DNA from: Diphasiastrum complanatum | Taxonomy: Eukaryota; Streptophyta; Lycopodiopsida; Lycopodiales; Lycopodiaceae | Assembly (NCBI GenBank): GCA_029204225.1 | Contig: CM055106.1 | Span: forward strand, 40,442,368 to 40,506,367 | Direction of reading: 5' to 3' | DNA length: 64,000 bases | Part shown: positions 1 to 10,684 of the stretch, in pieces | Layout: each line of letters starts with the position of its first letter | Position numbering within the stretch: position 1 is the stretch's first letter | The notes under the pieces: generated by a model | The model's database searches: none | The model's input: only the letters and a program-made list of their open reading frames with translations | Told to the model about the DNA's origin: nothing | Position numbers and translations under genes: made by a program

Positions 1-580
1 AGTTTCTCTGCCTCCGTAGACTGACCGAAGAGAAGAAAAATTTCTGCTAATATACTAGTGTTTAGTTTTTGTCCTTTCTTTTGAAGGAGAGAATTGCTTA
101 GTCTTATAACATCAGGTGCAAAACGTACATGAGAGGTTGTCTTTCTTCGTTTTGTATATCTTCTCTGGCATTTCTCAATCTGTTGTAGAAATATAACAGG
201 GTAAGGTCCCTGGCCTCTATATTTCAAGAGTAATTTTCCTCAAGGGAAAATAAAGCCACAAACGAAACAAACACGTATGACTTTCATCCTCTATTTTCCT
301 TTACTAAACTGGGGCTGTGCTAATCCGGTGAAGAAGACAGACGTTGATTATATCCTCTCAGACTTCTCCTAGATCTCGTTTGTCTGCTTGAATCTCCTTC
401 GTATCTTTGTGGAGGCTATAATCTCTAGAGTTACCATCTGCCTAGGCGCTTGCAGTAGCAGAACTGGATATTTTCCTGCTTCTCTTGCTAATTTCGCATA
501 GCTGGCGACGCTTGTGGTTTCAAAAAGTTGAAAAATCATTCGAAAACGGTTAGAATAACAATCTTTAGAAGTGAGAGAAC
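1..580 (+). promoter_or_regulatory. Upstream region and probable 5' UTR of the coiled-coil gene
   Basis: This stretch precedes the start codon of the host gene and has no credible coding frame. It is mixed-composition, pyrimidine-rich DNA, as expected for a plant leader and proximal promoter. I see no clear TATA box at a usable distance, and the transcription start cannot be fixed. A purine-rich GTGAGAGAAC lies directly before the ATG. A GGTAAG donor-like string near 200 could mark a leader intron, but I cannot pair it with a convincing acceptor. Confidence 0.35.
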
Positions 581-1411
581 ATGAAGTTTAGTTCGAAACA
601 GGGTGGATTGCTCCATGTGCTTCCAACAAGTGCCAATCATTCAACGTTTGCTGCATGGAAAAAGAGCAATTGGAAGCAGGGTTACAATACGTCGTTGCCA
701 AATGGATTCTGGAACATGTTGCCACAGGCAAAGGGTGGTGGACATTTTTCTCCCAAGCCTCGGGGGATGCCACGCAGGAGGAAAACATGGACTAGAATGC
801 ATCCCCCCTTCAAGAAACCTCATGCGAAGAATGTTCCTTGCGCCCCTAGAAACACAACTTCCTTCATCATGCGAGCCAACAAAATGGGCATAACTGCTCC
901 TGTCGTGTCTCCTGCTACGCCGCTGCTGCAGACCCCTGTAGTATCCCCAGTCTCGTGGCCGCAAGAGTCTCTTGGGGATGGCCAAGTGAAGAATGACTTC
1001 AAGGTGGACGCTTATGGTTCCATGAAGGGATGCATACGCCTTAGAGATATGGGCGGAAGTGACGAATGCACTACACCAATCTCTGCTACCTCCCAGATGG
1101 GGGAAAGTGATGCCGAGTATCATCTCAAGAAGCCTGCTAGGAGCCTGCAGCAGCTGGAAGAGCGGCTGGATCAAGGTTTACAGCGTTTTGAAATGTTGTA
1201 CCAACTTAAAGCACCAGATCAGGTTATGTATACAAGAATGGAAGATCAGGAAACACATATTGCATATCTAGAAGAGGAAAACTGGTTGCTGCAGCAGAGG
1301 CTTTTACAAACACAGCAGGAATTGGAGGAGCTTCGGAGACGTCTTAACCCTGGAACTCTGAGTGACGTCTGTTTTAACGAGAGTACTGGAGATGGATCCT
1401 GTGCCTCGTAG
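581..1411 (+). CDS. Conserved plant protein with C-terminal coiled coil (PRLI-interacting-factor-like)
   Basis: An intact 276-codon single exon and the only host-type gene recognised here. Seen: a basic, Pro/Arg-rich stretch at residues 55-85, a conserved-looking block APRNTTSFIMRA at 88-99, a second block YGSMKGCIRLR at 145-155, and a predicted coiled coil from about 188 to 256 containing HIAYLEEENWLLQQRL. The tail after 257 is polar. From memory, the block order 'RAPRNTTSFI..A', 'YGSMKGLIRLR', 'QLEEEN' matches a land-plant family often annotated as PRLI-interacting factor; its biochemical role is not established. No signal peptide or membrane segment is visible. The start is the first in-frame ATG. 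It sits alone, with no neighbour suggesting a shared function. Overlapping ORFs on both strands are shadows. Confidence 0.8.
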   Translation: MKFSSKQGGLLHVLPTSANHSTFAAWKKSNWKQGYNTSLPNGFWNMLPQAKGGGHFSPKPRGMPRRRKTWTRMHPPFKKPHAKNVPCAPRNTTSFIMRANKMGITAPVVSPATPLLQTPVVSPVSWPQESLGDGQVKNDFKVDAYGSMKGCIRLRDMGGSDECTTPISATSQMGESDAEYHLKKPARSLQQLEERLDQGLQRFEMLYQLKAPDQVMYTRMEDQETHIAYLEEENWLLQQRLLQTQQELEELRRRLNPGTLSDVCFNESTGDGSCAS

Positions 1412-2440
1412 GTTACTGCATGCCTTGTTCAAGGATTCCTGAAAGCTTTTGTTTAATCTCTGTAATATCGCCCATGGTAACTTTGTATCTTTGCAGCCAA
1501 GGTATGGTGGTGGTGGTGGTGGTGGTGACTGTTATTGAGATCTGTATAGCTTTCTAGTTGCACTTATTATATTTGAAATTGCTAGCAGTTTAGGTTTTTT
1601 GGGGAAGGAGTTATGAACCTGCCATTTGAATGCAGGCCTCTGCAAAAGCTGCAAGGCAAGCAACACGAAGCATACAGTATCAGTTGGAGCTGGAACCATT
1701 TGCCTGGGTAAGCTTAGAACCTTGGCAATAGCAGGTAAAAGTTATTGAAGGCTCCATGAGATAGGCATGAAGAGAGCTTGCAGTTTTAAAATCTGCATTC
1801 AGTGTCATGGTAGCCGCTTTTGCATGTTTGTGATGATGTCTTCAGCCTAGAATATGCTACAGGCTGCCTGCTGTACTCGGTAGACATGCTTGTTACTTCT
1901 TCTTGATCATGACTTGCTCCTTTTTGGGCATGGCTCATGGACAGGATTGTTACAGGCAGATCGTCTGCTAACACTATCATACTACAGGTGATGCCAAATG
2001 TTTTGATAGTCGTCTGTGTAAAGAAAATTTGAACAGATTTTGTCATTATTTTTAAGCTAAAGTGAGTGATTGCAATCTATTTTTTAGTCTTTTGAAATGT
2101 TCAATTTCTTACACTTTATGGTTTGATGCAATCACTAAAGGCTTTAAGGTGTGCTTTGAGCAAACAAGTGCAGTTGGTGTGGAGTTCATTGATCACGCTT
2201 TGCTTGCCTTTTATTCTGGTTTTACCAGATCAGTTGCATTCTATCCATTAATTCTAGTTTCTTGACTTTTGATGACATGAAGCTGTATATGAAATGCCAA
2301 ATAAAACTTAAGAACAAGGTAGTTTGGTTGGTAGACATGTTTGAGCATTCTAAAGTAATGAAGTGTTACTTTTTATTCTTCTACGAGGAAGTAGGGACTT
2401 CATTTGATTGGCTTTGCTCGTTAGAGGCTCAGAGCTATTC
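1412..2440 (+). other. 3' flank of the host gene, no further gene
   Basis: About 1 kb after the stop codon with no convincing coding frame. An AATAAA hexamer near 2300 is a possible polyadenylation signal but lies far from the stop. Short open frames at 1786-2046 and 2062-2444 have no recognisable domain and are treated as chance. Confidence 0.35.
1505..1527 (+). repeat. (GGT)n microsatellite
   Basis: Seven to eight consecutive TGG/GGT triplets in the 3' flank of the coiled-coil gene, possibly inside its 3' UTR. Confidence 0.9.
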
Positions 2441-2636
2441 TTGATCATGACTGAGTCTACCTTCACCCCTCGACCTACCCCTATCGCAGCCCGAGGATGA
2501 AAAATGCTCAGGCTTTTAATGCGAGGTGCCCATGCAATGGTGGATGTGATGTGAGGAGAGAGAGTGGCAGAACCACTCAGTCACTCACTCACTCTCTCTC
2601 TCCAACACCTCACATTATGGCTATTTTACTCCATTT

Positions 2637-2669
2637 AACCCTAAAAAACCCTAATCCTAAAACCCTACC
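2637..2669 (+). repeat. Short run of plant telomere-like CCCTAA motifs
   Basis: Four AACCCTA-type motifs in about 33 bases (AACCCTAAAAAACCCTAATC, then AAAACCCTACC). This resembles the plant telomere unit and also the telo-box found in promoters of growth-related plant genes. It is too short and degenerate for a telomere array. No downstream gene is recognised that it would serve. Confidence 0.6.
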
Positions 2670-2699
2670 AAGAAAACTATGCTATCTCATGGCTCTCCC

Positions 2700-2764
2700 G
2701 TTCTGATCCTCTTTTCCCTCTCTCGCGCTCTCTCTCTCTCTCTCTCACCCTGCTCCTCTCTCAT

Positions 2765-2805
<41 letters not shown>
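2700..2805 (+). repeat. (CT)n microsatellite tract
   Basis: A pyrimidine tract broken once near 2747-2765. The uninterrupted CT run at 2766-2805 is about 20 dinucleotides long. Confidence 0.95.
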
Positions 2806-2806
<1 letters not shown>

Positions 2807-2860
2807 CGGATCATCCATCCTCCTGCTCCTCACTCGCTCTTTCTCCTGATCGTGCTGATG

Positions 2861-3025
2861 CTCCTCTCTCTCTCTGGATCAGCCATACTCGTGCCACTCC
2901 TCGCTCGCTCTCTCTCCCGATACTGCTGCTGCTCCTCTCTCTCTGGATCAGCCATCCTCGTGCTACTCCTCGCTCTATCTCTCCCGATACTGCCTGCTGC
3001 TCCTCTCTCTCCCGATCAGCCATCG
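2861..3025 (+). repeat. Minisatellite, period about 68-69 bp
   Basis: The phrase GATCAGCCAT recurs at about 2877, 2946 and 3014, each with CT-rich flanks and a CTCCTCGCTC-type segment. This gives two full units and a partial one. The open frames here on both strands simply translate the repeat into Leu/Ser-rich or Arg/Glu-rich strings and are not taken as genes. Confidence 0.8.
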
Positions 3026-4150
3026 TTGCTCCTCACGCTCTCGCTTATCTGTAGCGCAGGCATCCCAAAGGGAGCCGGGAACCACGACTTAGCTTCCCAG
3101 CCTTCAACTCTTGCCATCCAAACCCACTTGACATACAAGCAGCCAACTCGCCAACAACGATCAGACTTAACCAACTTGAAGTTCCGAAAACCAACATTGA
3201 GATCCAACCTGGCGCCATGCCAGATCGGGGGTCCCGACGTGGGTGACTTCCCTCCAAGCAAGCCGCCCGACATACATCAAACTTAACCAACTCGAAGCTT
3301 CGTTACAAACGAGTAACATCCATTCCAAGCAAGCGGTCTGACTTACATCAGACTTAACCAACTGAAAGCTTCGTCACGAGCGCTGGAAGCCAACCTGGCG
3401 CCACGCTTGACTGGACAGCCATAAACAGGTAACATCCACCCAAGCAAGCCATCCAACTCAGCCGACAGGTTAGAGCCCGTTCCCCAAGAGCTTAACCCAT
3501 TCACGTTCATGCAAGGAACACTCAGAACCACAAGCCGCGACAGATATGGAAACAACCAGTTCCTGGACCAAATGGTCCCGACAGCATACCGCTGGCGCCA
3601 CGGACCGAATGGTCCCGACGGCATACCGCTGGCGTCCCGGGATACGACCCTCAGCTATGTGCCAAGTTAAAAATTTTGAAAGCGGCCTTACAACTGGCGC
3701 TTTTACCGAACACTGAAACCCAGAAGGTAATCAGAGTCAGTTTGAGGAAAATCCCACTTTATTGATAAATCTGAGAAGGTTACATTTCAAGTGTGTGACC
3801 GACCCTAGTCTCCGGGGCGCTAGCATGCCAAGGCGAGAGCCATGACAACATTCCAGCAAGGGAGGCTGAGACTTGGTTGGAGCTCGCCTTGAGTCGCAAC
3901 CCGCACTCCCCTATAGTATTGGTGTGATTCGGCACCCCCCCCCTCATACCAAGCACTCTACCCAAGCTGGTAAAGCACGTTTTTCTCTCTCTAGGATTTT
4001 CTCTTTCTAGAAAGTCATTTTCTCTCTCTAGATTTTATTGATCCCCAGGCTTCCTTTAATCATGCCTAGATCGTGTGAGGTGATTGCACATCGATCTGAG
4101 CTCTCTGGACTCCGCTAGAACCGATCAAAGATTTTCAGCCATAGGAACTT
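3026..4150 (+). other. GC-richer non-coding stretch with degenerate repeats
   Basis: Composition is clearly more GC-rich than the rest of the window. The phrase AGACTTAACCAACT recurs with changes near 3163, 3280 and 3350, followed by a GAAGCTTCG-like segment. A clean tandem duplication of period 37 covers 3565-3638 (GGTCCCGAC, then CATACCGCTGGCG). The many open frames follow the repeats and share no known domain. An LTR or satellite origin is possible but I cannot define ends. Confidence 0.5.
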
Positions 4151-4263
4151 GGCGCCGGCTGGATTCTGGTCACAGTGGCGCCGGGAGCGGCGCCGGCGCC
4201 TTTGGCGCCGGGAGCAGCAGGAGCGCTGCTGGCGCCGGGGACATAGCTGGCGCCGATGGCGCC
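4151..4263 (+). repeat. Cluster of eight GGCGCC palindromes
   Basis: GGCGCC occurs at 4151, 4177, 4189, 4195, 4204, 4231, 4249 and 4258, mostly followed by GGGAGC or GG. The overlapping frame would give an Ala/Gly-rich peptide, but there is no sign that it is a gene. Single GGCGCC sites also lie at about 3212, 3395 and 3594, so the motif is enriched across the whole island. Confidence 0.85.
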
Positions 4264-6645
4264 GGAAGTAAAGCTTGTAAAGGTAGCTTTACAACATTAT
4301 CTCTCTCTCTCTAGGTTATATCTCTTTATCTCTCTCTTGATACATTGCTAGAGTTCTCTCTCTAAAACTTTCCAGGTCACGAATATTCTGGAAGTTGCCA
4401 TTTCAACTTTCAACTGCCCGCCGTCAGCTGCCCGTCGATGAAGGTTTAGGGCACAAATGGCCCAACCAAAACACAAGATTCAGTTTTCCTCTGCAACAGC
4501 GTACATTCTCTCTCTCTCTCTTCACATGGGCCCTTGGATGGGCACAGGCGGCTCTTGGGCACTCAGGAAGCGAGCAGGGTGTAGTAGCATAGCATCTGGT
4601 CCATGTGGACTCTATAAGGTTGAAGGTCGTCCGCCTCCTTTGCTATGTTGGGTACTATCCTAGAGACTGTCATGGCTTGCTTGTCTCTGTTTGGTGGTCT
4701 GATGTTGGTTGCAGTTTATGAGTAGTTTTGTTCATAGTTTGTCTCTCTTCTCGCGATCGTAGCACTCAACCTCCTGATTTGTGTAGTGTATCCTCATGTT
4801 GAAGTTAAGATGCAAAAACTGTGGCTTATCTGACTTATGGTATATCATGCTTGATTTTTCGGAAGACATAACATCACCAGAAGACTACTGAACTTGTTGG
4901 TGCTTTGAACCGCTGTCACTGTCTCAATACATAAACATCTTGAGGGCAGTTATGTATAAAATCTTATTAGAGCATAGCTACATCCTATGTCCTATTGGCT
5001 ATAAGCAATTTAGGGCTTCGAAGGAGAGGTTAACTTTATTTCATATAAACCTGTCCATTACTTAACATAAAAGGAAATCATATCTTGGGTACTTATTGGA
5101 AGAGTGAAATCTCAATTGCATGTTAATATTGTCTTGAAAGCTTTTTTGGTGTAAAAGTAGATTCCACATAATATTCACAAAAACATGGAGTATAAATGGA
5201 ATTTGAGAGTTTGAAGCACTTTTATAAAGGTTAACAATCTCAGAAAATTGTTGAGAAATTGGACTTGATAGTGACAAATCTAACAATCTATATTTTAGCT
5301 CAAATAACGTGGACTTTATATGAAACATATACCAATACTCTTATATCAAATTTTAAAACATTATAGTGCTCGATGGTGTTTTAGGGCTTTAAATTATGTC
5401 TAATGTGATTGATATTTGAACAAATATCTGGAATTAGGAAAGTTCGCATCTTCAACAACCATATGGATTGTCATCAGTTGAATATTAATCAAAAATTGTA
5501 AACCACACATGTACAAGTACACTGACTGACACATTGTATACATTACTTAAAGAATTTGGATGGTGATAAATAACAATCTCTTTCACCATGTTTTGCTTGA
5601 ACTGTTTTTTTTTTTGGAGGGGGGCGTGGGGGGGTGGTGGGTGGGTTGGGTTTTTGTTTGTGTGCAACACATTCTATGTCACAAGTTTCTATCATGTCAA
5701 ACTTCAGATAAGCTTATGCAGGTCAAGTGCAGCGTATTGTTGCCTTATAGTGTTGGGGTTAATAATCAATTTATTTACTATTGGAACATGGTCATGTATA
5801 AGTTTTGTGAAAGTGTGAGCCATTTGATCAAGTCCATAATAAACAAGTCATTTATGCTTTAAAAATAGAAAGTATTGGCTAAAACATGCTAATTTCAAAC
5901 ATGAACGTGCTATGACATGAATACCACAACATTTATGACTTTTTTTTCCCCAAAGAGTGCTTTGCAACATGTGAAATTGGTGTAAAATTGAATCAACTTT
6001 ATGTTAATTATACATGCCTCAACTTGATAACTATGTAAGCGTTGAAAATAATCATGTTTGAATAATTGCATAGGCATATGCACCAAAAGTGTGCATGCCA
6101 CAACTTATTTATTAGAATTGGCTAGTACTTATGATTTGAAGTAACCCCATGGATTTATGTTGGAATTAAAGATAGGATTGATCTTGATTATTAACAACCA
6201 ACAATAGTCGATATCCACTTCATTAGTGGTCTTTGATGATATTGGTTGTGATACAAAAGATTTGTGCAAAAATATTGGTCATGTTGTTTGGACGGATTCT
6301 AAAGTAATAAAAGCATTAATGATTTGTGAGAATATTTTTTTCAAGCTATCAAGCCTATCAAGGGACGTCATTTCTTGATAAAGCAAGATATGGTCTTGTA
6401 CATGGGCATTTTTTAAATTTGTAACGTTCTCAACTAGTTGTTGACTATACAAGTTGTCTAATTCAAAGGGAGTTTGCCTTTATTCCATATGAAGTAGTGA
6501 AAGGTTCTAGCTATTATAACTAAGGTTGAGAGAGAACCAACAAGCATTGAAATATGAAGAGTTACATTCTTCTTCTGAAGGTTAAGCGCCAAGCGTTGCT
6601 CGTATATGCATACACATGACGCAAATTGGAATTGTTTTTATTAAT
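4264..6645. other. No recognisable gene
   Basis: The stretch begins with interrupted CT/TCTCTAG tracts (4290-4370, 4510) and then becomes AT-rich. Open frames at 5062-5328 and 5560-5862 have no recognisable domain. The G-rich tract at 5617-5650 is listed separately. Confidence 0.4.
5617..5650 (+). other. G-rich tract with quadruplex-forming potential
   Basis: It has six or more G runs of two to seven bases with one- to two-base spacers, directly after a run of about 11 T. This satisfies the usual G-quadruplex pattern on the plus strand. Its location in AT-rich, gene-free DNA makes a regulatory role uncertain. Confidence 0.7.
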
Positions 6646-7135
6646 TTAATTAAACAATTCACACATTATGGTAACGCTTATCAAACAATTTGTTTTTTTT
6701 TTGCAAGACTTAGATACTAGTATTTTCACAAATGCACATGTACAAAAAGGAAAAAGTGCCATCCAAATCTTCCATAGAATCGCTACCTTGCAGACATGCC
6801 AAAAGGTTAGAATAGAGCGATCAATGTCAGGAGCGTCGCCTAGCAATATGGTGTCAATCCCAAAAGAAAAAAGGAGTCCCCAGTGGTGCAGGAGATGCGC
6901 AAACTCCATCCAAAGTGTCCTGCGACAATGATAAAATAAGTGCTCTATAGTTTCTTGCTCCAGTTGACAAATATGGCAAAGGCGGTCATTCAAAAAGGGC
7001 CATTTAGCTAGCAAGGGCAGGGACTTAATGAGAATGCGATAAGCAAGGTCTCTCAAAGAGCATCTAATCTAGCAACTTCTTCTAAAAGAAGCAAGGGGAA
7101 GACATTGCCAAAAGTTGTTAGCATGAGGATCAATA
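6646..7135 (-). pseudogene. LINE (L1-type) ORF2 C-terminal fragment with zf-RVT domain
   Basis: The minus-strand frame contains the Cys/His cluster CHICQLEQETIEHLFYHC, typical of the zinc-binding domain that follows reverse transcriptase in plant L1-type retrotransposons. It is preceded by a LAYRILIKSLPLLAKWPF-like segment and followed by a C-terminal stretch ending in a Lys-rich string. Reading further upstream in the same frame to about 7135 gives more family-like sequence, interrupted by a stop. The RT core and endonuclease are absent, so this is a 5'-truncated or decayed copy. I could not identify the 3' tail or target-site duplications. Confidence 0.75.
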
Positions 7136-9011
7136 CATCAATTTTAAATGTAGCAAGCTTAGAATCCTTAAATATTGCAAAGCACATGATAGCTCATACA
7201 TAAAATTCAAAACTAAAAAAATTATGTCGTTTTGAGGAAAGCAAATTGTTTGACCTTGGAGAAATAACTTAGGAAAAAGAAAATGTTTCGTGAGTTTTCT
7301 AAAAAAAATTATGCTAGAAGTTGAGACTAATAAATGCAACATTGAATTTTGTTTCATCTAATAAATTGTTGAGTCCAAGAATAAATATGAAGATGTAGAT
7401 GAAATCATTTGTCAAAATTACACGTTCTTGCAAAATAAGTTAAAAAAAGTATGTGTTATTAGAGTTTTCCATGCTAATGGGGGAAGGAATCTCTCCATTG
7501 ACTTTTATCCCTAATTTACTTAAACAAATATGAGATGCTTCAAGAAGGTAAGTAGCTTATTATGCTACATCAATACCATTTGCTTACATGTGATCTTAAG
7601 TGATCAAATAGAAAGACTTTTCATGAGGCTTTCAACACATGTATCTCTATGCTTGAATCATAAAAGGTGCATATTTGACAATAGACAATAGTTGGGAGTC
7701 TTTTGCTCTTTAATTCATTCAAAATAACTAGGAAAAATTTGTGCTTAATCTTTATTAACTCAAAAATTAACCATGCTAGTGAGCTTAGACCAACTGGAAT
7801 TCATTTTCAAAAACCATATGATTATTGGTGTAAACCACATGTTATAAAGGTTACATCTTCAAACGAAGAGAACGATAGAGCAATAAACCAAACTTGCTAT
7901 TGTAATCACATAACACGTATAGGTGTAGGATTTGCTTCCAAGTGAATGAGTTGTTATGTAACTAAATATGTTTACTAACTCATCTAATATGTGCATATAT
8001 GATATAACTATTGATCTCTTGAAGCATATTGGAGATTGGGCGAATGATGATTCCTGCTTGGAGTTTGTGATTGGTGTGCATTTAATCGGACACCGATTGG
8101 CAAACGGTTTGAAGCTGTGGATTGCTAGCTATAGGGCGACCTCAGAGCAAGAAAATTCTGCCTGATAAAGTACATTCCAAAAGCAACTAGGAGTAAAAAA
8201 GGTAGCAAAAACCCTGGCCAAGGGTTTGAAGCTGAAAAACTATTGTTTTTTTTCTTGATTCTTGATCTTTCTGAGATCTGTGAAGCGCTAAGCATAGGCG
8301 CCCTAGTGCAAGGAAAATTATCCACGGTGGCCGCGGGCAGTAGAGGACGCTGGAAAAGATGTGAGCAGGGCGCATAAACTCTCCCTCCATAGCTAGAAAA
8401 GCTTAACAAAGAAGGAGAAGAGGAGGAGGGTCGCGGGTAGGCTGTGGACAGCTCGTGTGCATCCAAATCAATCTAATGCTTAGTCTTTGGAAGTGAGTAG
8501 TGCTGGGATATTGTAGCTCGTCTGGCTGTTGTGACAGAGAGAAGCGAGCAGAGAATCCTCGGTGCATGCAACTACGTCTATCGTATTCAAACTGACTTTG
8601 ATAGTTCGAAGTATGTCCTACTTGGTTACAGCTTTGAAGTCATTGGATCGATACAATCAATTCCATACCCATGCACAAATTAGATTGATTTTAAATGTAG
8701 TTTTGCGAAAGTGTATTAGGTGCGAAAATTAGAGCGTCGCAATCAACTCAAATTATCAGTCATAGAAGACATTTTAATCTACGAATAACTTTATTTGCAA
8801 GCAAGAAAGAATTTGAGCATGAATAAAATGAGCATTCAATCACAATATACACGACCTATATTATTGGAACATTGATTATTCAATCGCGAATAGATACGGT
8901 CTGAGTGCAATTAGAGTCACGTTCTTCCTAAACAATACTATGTAATAACAGGGAAAAAAACAAAACAATTGCGCTCTAGATGTTCGATTTATCGAATAGA
9001 CAAATCATTGA
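7136..9011. other. No recognisable gene
   Basis: AT-rich DNA with scattered short frames and no domain I recognise. A locally GC-richer patch at 8270-8460 carries a 113-codon minus frame (8125-8466) with a hydrophobic segment near its end. It lacks any family resemblance, so I do not call it. Confidence 0.4.
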
Positions 9012-9136
9012 GCTAAACGATCTCTTCTAGTCTAATGATCACTTCTTGTCTTGTCTTGTCTAACGTTCTCTTCTTGTCTTGTCTAACGATCTCTTCTTGT
9101 CTTGTCTAACGATCTCTTCTTGTTTAACGATCTCTA
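9012..9136 (+). repeat. Tandem array, period about 23 bp
   Basis: Units of the form CTAACGATCTCTTCTTGTCTT repeat about four to five times. Outer units are degenerate and one carries extra TTGTC copies. Confidence 0.85.
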
Positions 9137-9287
9137 ACTAATTTAAAGAATTTTTAATCTGTACTTTACAATTAGGGTTAAGACACTGTGCTATTGGAAG
9201 TCGCCTTTGGACAGTATCTGATTCTGTTAGAGATTCAGTCCGGTCGTGATTCAATGTACTTGTTGATCCGCCGATTACGATCGATTG

Positions 9288-9416
9288 TTCAAGGATGGCC
9301 GAATAATCGAATCTGGTCAAATGGTCTGAGATGGTCAAACTATCAAGGATGGCCGAACAATCAAAGATGGCCGAACAATCAAGGATGACCGAATAGTCAA
9401 AGGTGTCCGAATAGTC
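9288..9416 (+). repeat. Tandem array, period 18 bp
   Basis: Units close to ATCAAGGATGGCCGAACA repeat about five times in good register at 9340-9416, with more degenerate units upstream. Because 18 is a multiple of three, one frame stays open and reads as repeated W-P-N-N-Q. This is a by-product of the period and not evidence of a gene. Confidence 0.85.
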
Positions 9417-9539
9417 GGGGAGACACTGTCATCGATTCTTTTGTATTTTTGCAAAGTATGTGACTGTACAAGTATTTACAAGTAGCAAGTGAATGGATCT
9501 AGGTTAGCAGAGAGATAGGGATGGATAGAAATCCAACAC

Positions 9540-10200
9540 CCCCCCTTAATCTGGATCCTTGAACGCCTTGATTTTTAAATTCAAGATAGCACAAAAATAC
9601 TTGTGTGCTTCCTAATTTAACCCTTTTGTAAATATGTCAGCTGCCATGTACTGGGTTCTACAAAATTTCAGACTTATCTCCTTGTTAAGTATTTTGCTCT
9701 TATGTAGTGGTACTTAATCTCGATGTGCTTGCTCGTAGAGTAAAATCTCGAATTAATCGACAATGCAATAACACTCTCATGACGCACTGAATAATTGTTG
9801 GAGTAGATTGTTTGAGACCAATATTTGACAATAAATTCTCAACCAAATTGCCCCTTTGGTATCTTGAGAGGCTGCAATGTATTATGATTCTATAGATGAC
9901 ATTACAATGGAGGTTTGTTATCAACTGTTCCATGATATTGGACCATTATTGAATAGGAAGACAACTCCAGAAGTAGATCTTCTGGTGTCAATATCGTCTG
10001 CCCAATTTGCATCTATATATCCATGAAGAATATGGATATAAGATGAATCGACATCACCATAGCAAATACAAAGGTCAATGGTAGCTCATACATATCTGAT
10101 TACTCTGAATTTTTTTTTCCAGTGGATCATGCCAAGATTAGCCATGTATTGGCTCAAGGAGCTAATGGCGTATGCAAGATCAGGCATGGCTACTAAAGGA
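9540..10200 (-). pseudogene. Copia remnant H: RT end and RNase H
   Basis: Read on the minus strand with frameshifts and stops. The order is a PDLAYAISSLSQYMANLG block, an IHWK block, then GYIDANWADDIDTRRSTSG, a NNGPISWNS block, and an SS.ES.YIAAS-like block. This is the diagnostic RT-to-RNase H segment of Ty1/copia Pol. It belongs to a different lineage from elements A-C, which have YSDSDFAGDK. No LTR of its own is recognised. At its high-coordinate edge it is cut off by a plus-strand LTR 3' end. Confidence 0.75.
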
Positions 10201-10219
10201 TTGAAATCCGATCCCATGC

Positions 10220-10343
10220 AAATGCTTGTTCAAAGTAAGATATGTTTCCATGCTTAATAATGGATCTATTGTTTGGATCTTATGTAGGTGCTTTCTCCAT
10301 CATTTCTAGAATCAATTGGGTTTATTTTGCTGCATTTTCAACA
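10220..10343 (+). repeat. LTR 3' end, TGTTAA family, truncated
   Basis: Ends in TTTTCAACA directly before a primer binding site. It resembles the last part of the LTR at 51489-52187 (shared GGATCTATT, CCATCATTTC and TTTATTTTGCT-like phrases). The 5' part is missing. Confidence 0.6.
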
Positions 10344-10356
10344 TGGTATCAGAGCC
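10344..10356 (+). other. Copia primer binding site (initiator tRNA-Met)
   Basis: TGGTATCAGAGCC follows the LTR terminal CA directly. This is the standard plant copia PBS, complementary to initiator tRNA-Met. About 185 bases of leader follow, before element A interrupts it. Confidence 0.85.
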
Positions 10357-10541
10357 ATTCCAACAAATGAGCTGTAAATCATATTAGGATCATAGATTTT
10401 GATGCAATTCAAGCATTGATTGCTATCTAGACACAATCTATGATTTGTACCTTCAATATTTGATGTAATCAAGTGAAGAGAGATCTGGTGGCTTTTGATT
10501 TACAGTGTTTTAGCTTCAAACTTCCAAGTTGAGATCATCTC

Positions 10542-10684
10542 TGTCAAATTTCTGAGTAAAGGGTCTATTTTGATCTACAAAAGATCACTAATAGTGATTG
10601 GTAGCTTGGGATCTTGATCTACATCAAGACTAGCTTCTAATTCTAGCTTCTACTTGACGATTTTAGTAATTCCAAGCAAGAATC
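10542..10684 (-). repeat. 3' LTR of copia A, 5' part deleted
   Basis: A 143-base direct repeat of 14780-14922, differing at about ten positions by eye (roughly 93% identity). In minus orientation it ends TTTGACA. Its upstream edge joins straight onto codons of the RNase H domain (RAYSDS), with the rest of RNase H and the polypurine tract missing. It is therefore more likely a truncated 3' LTR than a complete 143-base LTR. Confidence 0.65.

Noticed and set aside
588-1271. Overlapping ORFs on both strands of the coiled-coil gene (177 and 96 codons among others)
   Set aside because: They overlap the clearly gene-like frame at 581-1411 and have no domains; shadows.
2811-3361. Several overlapping frames rich in Leu/Ser or Arg/Glu
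   Set aside because: They are translations of CT-rich minisatellite and degenerate repeats; both strands stay open because of composition.
4084-4314. Ala/Gly-rich 76-codon frame over the GGCGCC cluster
   Set aside because: The composition follows the repeated palindrome; no start context, domain or homologue recognised.
8125-8466. 113-codon minus-strand frame with a hydrophobic C-terminal segment
   Set aside because: No recognisable family, and it lies in a locally GC-rich patch that lowers stop frequency.
9288-9416. Open frame with repeated W-P-N-N-Q as a possible repeat protein
   Set aside because: The 18-base period alone explains the open frame; the frame is short with no surrounding gene structure.
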